A stretch of DNA of 59,985 nucleotides from Planosporangium mesophilum (GTDB lineage: Bacteria; Actinomycetota; Actinomycetes; Mycobacteriales; Micromonosporaceae), in assembly GCF_016863255.1 (NCBI RefSeq), contig NZ_BOON01000057.1, forward strand, positions 1 through 59,985. Reading direction: 5' to 3'. This document shows positions 54,138 to 59,985 of the stretch, in pieces. A program made the translations under genes and the position numbers. Numbering within the stretch: position 1 is the stretch's first letter; every line of letters begins with the position of its first letter. The notes beneath the pieces were generated by a model that was not told the origin of the DNA, did no database searches, and saw only the letters and a list, made by a program, of their open reading frames with translations.

Positions 54138-55169
54138 ATGACTACGGCCTTCGCCCGCAACCAGTGGTACGTCGCCGCTTACTCGCAGGAGGTCGGCGAG
54201 GACCTGATGGCGCGCACCATCTGCGGTGAACCGATCGTCTTCTACCGGACCGGGGACGGCCAGGCCGTCGGGCTGGCCGACCGGTGCGTTCACCGCCGGT
54301 ACCCGCTCTCACTGAGCCACCGCGACGGTGACCGGATCGTCTGCGGCTACCACGGCTTCACCTACGAGCCCACCGGCGCCTGCGTGTACGTGCCCGGCCA
54401 GACCCGCGTACCTCGCACGGCCCGGGTGCCCAGCTACCCGATCGTGGAGCAGGACTCGCTGGTCTGGATCTGGATCGGCGACGCCGCCAAGGCCGACGCG
54501 ACCCGCATCCCGCGCGTACCGTACCTGGCCGCCGAGGGCTGGACCACGGTCCGCGGCATGGAGCCCCTCGCCGCCCGGTACAGCCTGCTGGTCGACAACC
54601 TGCTCGACCTGTCCCACGAGACCTACCTGCACGGCGGCTACATCGGCACGCCCGAGGTGGCCGAGACCCCGATCACCACCGAGGTCGACGAGGAAGCCGG
54701 GATCGTCCGGGTCAGCCGGCGCATGAAGGACGCCGAGTGCCCGCCGTTCTACGCGAAGTCGACCGGCATCACCGGCCGCATCGACCGCTGGCAGGACATC
54801 GAGTACTACCCGCCGTGCCTGTACACGCTGCACAGCCGGATCGCCCCGACCGGCGTGGAGCCGGGCCCGGACGGCGACGACAGCCGCGCCGCGCACGCCG
54901 AGATCGTGTACGCGATCACCCCGGAGACCGAGTCCAGCACGCACGACTTCTGGATGGTGGCCCGCGACTTCGCCGTCGACGACGAGGAGGTCTCCCGCTT
55001 CCTGGCCGAGAGCAACCGTACGGTGGTGCTCCAGGACGTGGTGGCCCTCAACGCCCTGGAGAAGGTCATCGCCACCGAGCCGGACGGCTACCAGGAGCTG
55101 AGCATCAACATCGACACCGGCGGGCTGGCCGCGCGCCGGATCCTGAAGCGGCTCGCCGAGGCGTCATGA
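54138..55169 (+). CDS. Rieske non-heme iron oxygenase (vanillate O-demethylase-like)
   Basis: The 343-aa protein has the Rieske [2Fe-2S] ligands C50-x-H52 and C69-x2-H72, and the mononuclear iron site with D153, D157, H160 and H165 (DLSHETYLH). The layout fits the oxygenase subunit of vanillate demethylase and related aromatic O-demethylases. Electrons must come from a reductase, but none is encoded nearby. ATG at 54138 follows AAGGAGCG. The stop overlaps a 54-codon gene (ATGA). Control by the upstream IclR regulator is likely. The exact aromatic substrate is unknown. Confidence 0.9.
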   Translation: MTTAFARNQWYVAAYSQEVGEDLMARTICGEPIVFYRTGDGQAVGLADRCVHRRYPLSLSHRDGDRIVCGYHGFTYEPTGACVYVPGQTRVPRTARVPSYPIVEQDSLVWIWIGDAAKADATRIPRVPYLAAEGWTTVRGMEPLAARYSLLVDNLLDLSHETYLHGGYIGTPEVAETPITTEVDEEAGIVRVSRRMKDAECPPFYAKSTGITGRIDRWQDIEYYPPCLYTLHSRIAPTGVEPGPDGDDSRAAHAEIVYAITPETESSTHDFWMVARDFAVDDEEVSRFLAESNRTVVLQDVVALNALEKVIATEPDGYQELSINIDTGGLAARRILKRLAEAS

Positions 55170-55330
55170 CGTCACCCGCCACCACCGACGCCACCGTCTA
55201 CCGGGTGGTCTGGCAGCCCGGCTCGGACACGCTCGTGGGCGTGTGCCACTGCGGCGCCGAGCGCGACGCCGACGACCCGATCGAGGTCTGGCAGTGGCTG
55301 CTGTCCCACCCCGACCACGACCAGCCGTGA
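55166..55330 (+). CDS. Tiny protein overlapping the oxygenase gene
   Basis: The 54-aa protein is coupled to the oxygenase gene by ATGA (55166-55169). It contains one CHC motif (VGVCHCGAERDADDP), a Trp-rich strand and a His-Pro-Asp-rich end (LLSHPDHDQP). It may bind a metal or help the oxygenase. No family is recognised. A strong hairpin follows 38 bases downstream. Confidence 0.65.
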   Translation: MTSPATTDATVYRVVWQPGSDTLVGVCHCGAERDADDPIEVWQWLLSHPDHDQP

Positions 55331-55368
55331 CCGAGGCCTTCGAGGCCGACCTGACGGTCGCCTGTCCC

Positions 55369-55420
55369 TGATCACCCGGGGGGTTCGGGGCGTGACAGTG
55401 CCCCGAACCCCGGGTGATCA
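55369..55420. terminator. Long bidirectional terminator between convergent operons
   Basis: TGATCACCCGGG-type arm (55369-55391) pairs with its complement (55400-55420) over 21 bp with two bulged G, leaving the loop GTGACAGT. The stem is very GC-rich and stable. It lies between the Rieske-operon end and the M50 protease stop codon (TGA on the minus strand at 55418-55420), which is itself inside the stem. It should stop transcription in both directions. Confidence 0.85.
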
Positions 55421-57781
55421 CGGAAGATTCGCGCTGGGTGACGCCGACGGTGGGTCGGGAGTTCCCGTCGGCTCCGCAGTTGCCGCCGGCCCCGCGGTCG
55501 GTTGCGTTGGCGGTCCCGCCGCTGGTCCCGCCGTTGGTTCGGTGGCCTGTCCCGGCACCGGGGAGGAGTCGGGCGAGGCCGTACCCGACGGGTTCGGCGA
55601 CCCAGGGGAGGCAGTGGCGGACGGGCCGGCGCTGCCCGAGGGGCTCAACCCGAGGTCCGCCGTGACGATCGCGAGAATGGCCGACTGGAACTTCTGGAGC
55701 TCGGCCTGGATCTGTGCGAGCGGTACGTTCTCGATGGTGTCGGCGAACGCCTGGATCTGCGCCCACAGCGCGTTCAGCCGGGCCATGGCGTCGGGGCTGA
55801 GCGCGTGCGGGATCGTCACCACCAACTGCTGGGCGAGCGCGAACGTCACGCACGAGATGCAGGAGTAGTTGACCGCCGCCGAGATGTTCTGCGGGACGAC
55901 CACATCCGCCTGGCCGACGACCAGGACCACCTGGAAGGCCACGGCCACCGTCGTGCAGTCCCGGCAGCTCGCCAGCGCGTACGCCTCGTTGCGGTTGAGC
56001 GCACTGCCGTCGGTGACCCAGACCATCGCGAACGCGACGTCGTAGAGGGTCGATCCGTCCGTGGTGTTGACCGCGAGGGCCTGGTTGTCACCCGCCCCGG
56101 GTGCCTTCGGCGGGTTGAAGGGGAAGACCCACGTCGGACCGGCGCCCTGCTCGCGCGGGGCCATCACCAGCGCCAGGCGCGGGTGGTCCTTTGTGGGCGG
56201 TGCGGAGGTGGCGGCCCAGACGCTGGTACCGGCCGTGCGGACCTGACCGTTGCGCAGGCCGAGCGGCGCGTGGTGGGTGGCGGGGAGCGCGTCGAACACC
56301 GTTCCCCGCTCGTCTCCGCGCAGCGGCGTGTACCTGCCCTCGCGGGGCCACCAGGCCCAGCCCAGCAGCGCCACGACGGCGACGGCGAGGGCGGTGGCGA
56401 GCGCCCGCCGCCCCGGCCGGCCCTCGGTGGCCCGCCATACCTTCCCGGTCATCCGCCGGACCAGCCGCGCGGCCATCAGGCACATGCCGAGCAGCGGCAG
56501 CACGATCGCGAGTACCGACAACAGACGCACCCCGATGGCGGCGACATCACCCTGGTCGACGTCGACCCCCAGGGTCCGCCACTGGCGACCCAGGCTCTCC
56601 CAGGCGGTGGCGGCGACCCGCGGCAGCGACAACGCCATCAGTACGGTGCTCAGCAGCAGCAGCGGCACGACGACGAGCACCCACAGCGTCACGACCAGCC
56701 GCGCCCACGGCTTGAGCACCGTGGACTCCGGCTTGCCCCAGCGGGTGGGCAGCAGACCGAGCAGGGTGGGCTTGATGCGGGAGTACAGGTCGGGCACGCC
56801 GGTGAGGTCGGCGAGGATGTGGTACCCGTCGAAGCGCACGAAGGGCGCCAGCTGTCGCAGCATCTGCAGTACCTGGGCGGCGACGACCAGGAGGATCGCG
56901 TCCCAACCGGTGACGGCCCAGACGGCGAAAATCCCGACGGCGAGGATCGCGTCGAAGTACAGGCCGCCCAGGTCGACGCGGACCCGTCCGGCGCGCCCCA
57001 GCCGGTAGCTGTCGCTGACGTCGGTGTAGAAGGCGGGCCAGACGAGGTAGAGGCCGGCGCCCATCGCGCCCGGCGTGGCACCGCCGTAGCGGCACGCGGC
57101 GGCGTGCCCGAACTCGTGGAAGCCGGCGGACAGGACCGTGAGGGCCAGCACGAGCAGCAGTAGGCCGGGATTGTCGAACGCCTGCCGGGTACCGGACGCC
57201 AGCCCCTTGTGGAACAGGACCCAGCCGCTGACGGCGAGGAACAAGGCGACGACCGGTACCAGGATCGGGGCGCGGAACAGCGTGGCGAACGGACCGGTGA
57301 CACGACGCGTCACCGCCGGATCGGACACCACGTACCGCAGCCGCAGCGCCAGCAGCGGATTCAGCGGCTTCACCGCCGGTTGCGTACCGTCCGCCGCGGC
57401 GAGCAGGCCCAGCGGGCGCAGCTTGGACTCGGCGAGCAGGCGTGCGTCGTCCGCGCTCACCAGGCGCCCGACCCTGGGACCGACCGCCGCCGCGAGCTGC
57501 GTGAAGTCCCGCCGCCCGTCGACCTCCTCCAGGATCAGGTACAGCAGCCGGGTCAGCTGGATGGTCTGCCCGTCGGCGCGCCGCACGAGCGCCGCAGGTT
57601 GCCGGTATCCCGAACCGGGCTGCTCACCCAGCAACTCGATGCCACGGGCCCGGACGGGCACGGTGTCCCCGTGCCCGTCCGGACGCGTGCCGGTTTCGTG
57701 GGCCGAGCCCGGGCGTTCCCGCGCCGGCGTGTCAGCGCCCGGGTCCGGCGCTGCCGGGGCGGACGAGGAGAGCACGCTCAT
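55418..57781 (-). CDS. M50-family membrane metalloprotease (peptide zinc protease type)
   Basis: The 787-aa protein is a polytopic membrane protease. An N-terminal cytoplasmic domain (residues 45-150) resembles the PqqD/YydH-type leader region. It is followed by transmembrane helices (LVPVVALFLAVSGWVLF, then LLVLALTVLSAGF) and H222-E-F-G-H226, the HExxH motif of the M50 site-2-protease family. Further helices follow, then an outside domain with Cys pairs and a Pro/Ser/Thr/Ala-rich tail of about 70 residues. It starts eight bases after the repeat-protein gene. Related proteases accompany modified-peptide (RiPP) export, but no canonical precursor is obvious. A role in processing the upstream repeat protein is inference. 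Confidence 0.85.
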   Translation of the reverse strand: MSVLSSSAPAAPDPGADTPARERPGSAHETGTRPDGHGDTVPVRARGIELLGEQPGSGYRQPAALVRRADGQTIQLTRLLYLILEEVDGRRDFTQLAAAVGPRVGRLVSADDARLLAESKLRPLGLLAAADGTQPAVKPLNPLLALRLRYVVSDPAVTRRVTGPFATLFRAPILVPVVALFLAVSGWVLFHKGLASGTRQAFDNPGLLLLVLALTVLSAGFHEFGHAAACRYGGATPGAMGAGLYLVWPAFYTDVSDSYRLGRAGRVRVDLGGLYFDAILAVGIFAVWAVTGWDAILLVVAAQVLQMLRQLAPFVRFDGYHILADLTGVPDLYSRIKPTLLGLLPTRWGKPESTVLKPWARLVVTLWVLVVVPLLLLSTVLMALSLPRVAATAWESLGRQWRTLGVDVDQGDVAAIGVRLLSVLAIVLPLLGMCLMAARLVRRMTGKVWRATEGRPGRRALATALAVAVVALLGWAWWPREGRYTPLRGDERGTVFDALPATHHAPLGLRNGQVRTAGTSVWAATSAPPTKDHPRLALVMAPREQGAGPTWVFPFNPPKAPGAGDNQALAVNTTDGSTLYDVAFAMVWVTDGSALNRNEAYALASCRDCTTVAVAFQVVLVVGQADVVVPQNISAAVNYSCISCVTFALAQQLVVTIPHALSPDAMARLNALWAQIQAFADTIENVPLAQIQAELQKFQSAILAIVTADLGLSPSGSAGPSATASPGSPNPSGTASPDSSPVPGQATEPTAGPAAGPPTQPTAGPAATAEPTGTPDPPSASPSANLP

Positions 57782-57789
57782 CGGACGCG

Positions 57790-58476
57790 CTACTGCTCGA
57801 TGCTCGACTTCTGGTCGGCCGTCGCGTCGGCAGTCACCCCGTCGAGGTGCTGGTCGATGATGGCCGTCTGGCTGGACACGGCGGTGGCTTCGGAGCCGAT
57901 CGACCCGACGTTGGCCGCGACGGACGCGTCGATCGGCGCCGCGACGTTGGCGTTCGCGGCGACCGCGCCGTTGATCGGGGCCGCCAGATCGGCGTCGAGG
58001 TCGGCGTTGACGTTGATGTTGAGCAGGTCGCCGTTGAGCATCTGCGCGGGGTCGGTCGGCACCGCGCCGACACCGGCGGTCGGCGGGGTGGCGGAGTCCG
58101 CAGGCGCGGTACCGGGGTCGGCGGGCGCCGTACCGGGGTCGGCCGCGGCGGGCTGGGCCTGGTCGATCGCGCTGTCCTGCGGTGCGTGCGCGATCGCGTC
58201 ACCGGAGATGCCCTGGTTGATGCTCACCGCCTGGTCGGACAGCGAGCCGACCTTGGAATCCACGGACAGGATGTTGGCACCCACGGCGGCGTTGATCGGC
58301 GCGGCGACGTTGGCGTTGGCGGCCACGGCGAGGTCGATCGGGGCGGCCGCGTGCAGCGCCAGGTCGAGGTCGGCGTTGAGGTCGAGCACGGACATGACCT
58401 CTTTCGGCGGCAGCGGGGTGGCCGCCTCCGCGGCGAGCTCGTCCGCGGTCAGGGGGGTCAGCTCGGGTTCACTCAT
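57790..58476 (-). CDS. Ala/Asn/Asp repeat protein (AAPI repeats) upstream of the M50 protease
   Basis: The 228-aa protein contains two similar blocks of about 55 residues (residues about 30-90 and 150-210). Both have the core VAANANVAAPI followed by an [N/D]AAV-like stretch and an alternating V-S-Q end. A Pro/Ala-rich linker lies between them. It has no signal peptide or enzyme motif. Homologues I remember from Micromonosporaceae occur next to M50 proteases and are often named peptidoglycan-binding, without clear basis. The ATG at 58476 has GGAGAGACCG upstream. It is likely the substrate, scaffold or secreted product of the protease system; that is inference. Confidence 0.75.
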   Translation of the reverse strand: MSEPELTPLTADELAAEAATPLPPKEVMSVLDLNADLDLALHAAAPIDLAVAANANVAAPINAAVGANILSVDSKVGSLSDQAVSINQGISGDAIAHAPQDSAIDQAQPAAADPGTAPADPGTAPADSATPPTAGVGAVPTDPAQMLNGDLLNINVNADLDADLAAPINGAVAANANVAAPIDASVAANVGSIGSEATAVSSQTAIIDQHLDGVTADATADQKSSIEQ

Positions 58477-58561
58477 CGGTCTCTCCGTTCCGGCACGGCG
58501 AAGGGTGTCAGTCATTCAGGAAGATGAGTCCCCGCGGCACCCCGCCTGAAACGGTGAAGCC

Positions 58562-59449
58562 TCACCCCAGGAGCCCGTGCGCGGCGTAGTACGCCGTCAG
58601 CGCGGCCTCGGCGCCGGAGCCGAACGCCGTCATGACGCGCTGGAAGCGGGCGCCGCGCAGGTCACCGGCGACGAGGATCCGGGAGTGCTGGATCTCCGGC
58701 GGGCAGTAGCCCGACCCGTCCGTGCGGAGGTCACCGGCGGGTACGACCGGGCGGCTGCCGAGGTTGAGGTACACGTCGCGACCGGTGTACCGGTGCCCGT
58801 CGGCCGCGTCGGCGTGCAGCACCCCGTACGGGTCGTGCCGCAGGTCGAGGTGCCCGGTCGGCAGCAGGACCACCCGCGGGTCGGCGCGGACCTCCTCGAC
58901 CTTGTACGCCTCGGCCGGCGAGTACCGCACGAGGAGACGCATCGCCAGGTCCGGACGGGTGCGCAGCAGCGTGCCCAGCGGCCGGTCGGCGCCGAGTACG
59001 AGCGCTTGCGCGCCGGCCAGCGCCGACGGGTCGGCCTCCCACAGCGCCGGGGCGTCGACCTCCCGGTCCTGGCTGATCCACTCGGTCTCGGCGGCCGTCT
59101 GCGGCCGGGCGCCGGTGGCGACCACGGCGTACGGCGCCTCCAGCGACGAGCCGTCGTCGAGGTCGACGCGGACGTGGTCGTCGCCGGCGCGTACCGCGGT
59201 GACGCCCCGGCCGAGCCGTACGTCGCAGCGGTCGGCCGCCGTGACGTCGGCGCTCACGCGGTCCGCCAGGTCGGGGCCGTCGGCGAAGCCGCCCAGCACG
59301 TTGACCATGGCGGAGATGTGGCGCGGCTTGTGGCACAGCCGACTCGGCTCGATCAGGACGCAGCGCAGGCCCAGGCTGGAGGCCATGACGGCGGCGGCGC
59401 ACCCGGCGGGGCCGCCGCCGACGACGATCAGATCGGTCTCCGGGGTCAC
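58562..59449 (-). CDS. FAD-dependent pyridine-nucleotide oxidoreductase (TrxR-like, no CxxC)
   Basis: The 295-aa protein has an N-terminal dinucleotide-binding motif (DLIVVGGGPAGCAAAVMASS, residues 6-25) and a C-terminal FAD motif (ILVAGDLRGARFQ), giving the thioredoxin-reductase-like layout. The redox-active CxxC pair of real TrxR is absent, and the central NAD(P)-binding motif is changed (LVLGADRPLG). It may therefore be an oxidase or another reductase type, like the TrxR-fold enzymes in some natural product clusters. GTG at 59449 was chosen; TTG at 59458 is also possible. It is followed after 85 bases by the AAPI-repeat protein gene, probably an operon. Confidence 0.82.
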   Translation of the reverse strand: MTPETDLIVVGGGPAGCAAAVMASSLGLRCVLIEPSRLCHKPRHISAMVNVLGGFADGPDLADRVSADVTAADRCDVRLGRGVTAVRAGDDHVRVDLDDGSSLEAPYAVVATGARPQTAAETEWISQDREVDAPALWEADPSALAGAQALVLGADRPLGTLLRTRPDLAMRLLVRYSPAEAYKVEEVRADPRVVLLPTGHLDLRHDPYGVLHADAADGHRYTGRDVYLNLGSRPVVPAGDLRTDGSGYCPPEIQHSRILVAGDLRGARFQRVMTAFGSGAEAALTAYYAAHGLLG

Positions 59450-59764
59450 GCGGTGCAATTGTTCCGCAGCGGGCCGGCGGTACCGCGAGGCAGGGTCAGG
59501 TCACGTCCACGGGAGCCAGCGACGGCGCAGCGCGGGTGTCGGAGAGGGCCGGGGGCGGCACCACCGGTGGTGACCGCGGGGCGCGCGGTCACCACCGGTC
59601 GGGGAAGTCGGCGCACGCCTGACGGGGCACGGTCGCCGAGGACTCCGCCGACCTCCCCCGTGGTCCGTGCCACCAGGTCGCCGGAGTCACCGTTACCCGC
59701 GCTGGCACTTCAGCGCCACGACAACGTACTGACGATGAGGGATGGCGCTACCAGACCGCTATCG
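59450..59764. other. Intergenic region upstream of the TnpB element
   Basis: No gene is recognised. The sequence has several inverted GGTG/CACC-rich stretches near 59559-59602 (CACCACCGGTGGTGACC), which may form a small hairpin or bind a regulator of the FAD oxidoreductase gene. The stretch probably ends at or near the left edge of an IS605-like element. Confidence 0.4.
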
Positions 59765-59838
59765 CCCCGCTACCGCGATCGTCCGCGGTGCTCCGGCCTT
59801 CAGGCCGGGGGTGAAGCGGACCCTCTCGCGTAGCGGGG
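59765..59838. repeat. Stacked three-stem hairpin upstream of tnpB
   Basis: Three stems are nested in 74 bases. The outer one pairs 59765-59778 (CCCCGCTACCGCGA) with 59826-59838 over 13 bp with one bulged C. The middle one pairs GTCCGC (59781-59786) with GCGGAC (59816-59821). The inner one pairs CCGGCC (59793-59798) with GGCCGG (59803-59808) around the loop TTCA. The structure lies 94 bases before the TnpB start. IS200/IS605 elements have subterminal hairpins recognised by TnpA, but this one is longer than usual. It could be an end structure of the element or a structured RNA. Confidence 0.75.
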
Positions 59839-59931
59839 TAGGGAAAGCCGATCCGCAGTCAAGGCGGATAGGCGTCGGGGCCCTACGGTGATGCGAGTGG
59901 TTTGTCGTACGCCTGTGGCACGGTCACCGGT

Positions 59932-59985
59932 GTGCAGCTGCGTTACAACTTCCGTGTCTACCCGACACCCGGCCAGTGTGATGCA
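59932..59985 (+). CDS. tnpB: IS605-family TnpB (partial, 5' end only)
   Basis: The last 54 bases encode VQLRYNFRVYPTPGQCDA, the typical N-terminus of OrfB/TnpB (RYNFRVYPTPGQ), the RNA-guided nuclease of IS200/IS605 and IS607 elements and ancestor of Cas12. The gene runs off the window edge, so the RuvC residues and the omega-RNA cannot be seen. The GTG at 59932 is the most likely start. No TnpA gene is visible upstream, so the element may be TnpB-only or a TnpA copy lies beyond the window. Confidence 0.85.
   Translation, partial: MQLRYNFRVYPTPGQCDA

Noticed and set aside
55502-57163. Plus-strand 553-codon frame opposite the M50 protease
   Set aside because: It is an Arg/Gly-rich mirror of a clear membrane protease gene.

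Overview
The window is high-GC, gene-dense actinobacterial DNA with many GTG/TTG starts and ATGA/GTGA overlaps. The gene families (TPR-GGDEF proteins, WXG100 secretion substrates, DUF6308, DUF1707/DUF4190, M50 protease next to an AAPI-repeat protein) suggest a filamentous actinomycete, probably Micromonosporaceae; this family-level guess is inference. No rRNA, tRNA or CRISPR array was seen.

Bases 1-41,500 form a DNA-processing, defence-like island. A broken regulator remnant and an HD phosphohydrolase gene lie at the left edge. Next is a minus-strand operon of a DUF6361 protein, a phospholipase-D-like protein, a large helicase and a DUF6308 protein. A divergent pair follows: a DUF7662 + GIY-YIG nuclease and a small nuclease-like protein. 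Then come a HelD-type helicase, a PLD-DEAD-DUF3427 helicase, a PD-(D/E)XK protein and an AddB-like/AddA-like nuclease-helicase pair. After a short housekeeping-like stretch (gamma-glutamylcyclotransferase fold, ADP-ribosylglycohydrolase) come an Mrr-type nuclease and a second DUF7662 protein. The island ends with a two-gene operon encoding a DinG-RecQ double-helicase fusion (1734 aa) and a 2192-aa SNF2 helicase with three cysteine-rich clusters. No DNA methyltransferase is visible, so these genes do not form a classical restriction-modification system. The DinG-RecQ/SNF2 pair is the best candidate for an undescribed system.

Bases 41,500-46,550 hold a type VII-secreted polymorphic toxin cassette (WXG100-like partner, toxin with an HEMQH zincin motif, putative immunity gene). 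It is followed by a tail of small, partly frameshifted immunity-like genes, including a DUF4926 remnant, and by a SprT-like metalloprotein.

Bases 46,700-55,350 hold two paralogous TPR-GGDEF diguanylate cyclases flanking an antisense caspase-like (CHAT-type) gene. Then come an NlpC/P60 endopeptidase, a small secreted or membrane-anchored protein, a haloacid dehalogenase, an IclR regulator and a Rieske oxygenase with a tiny overlapping partner.

Bases 55,350-59,985 hold a strong bidirectional terminator and a minus-strand operon of an FAD oxidoreductase without a CxxC pair, a repeat protein and an M50 membrane metalloprotease. The window ends with a large stacked hairpin and the first 18 codons of an IS605-family TnpB.
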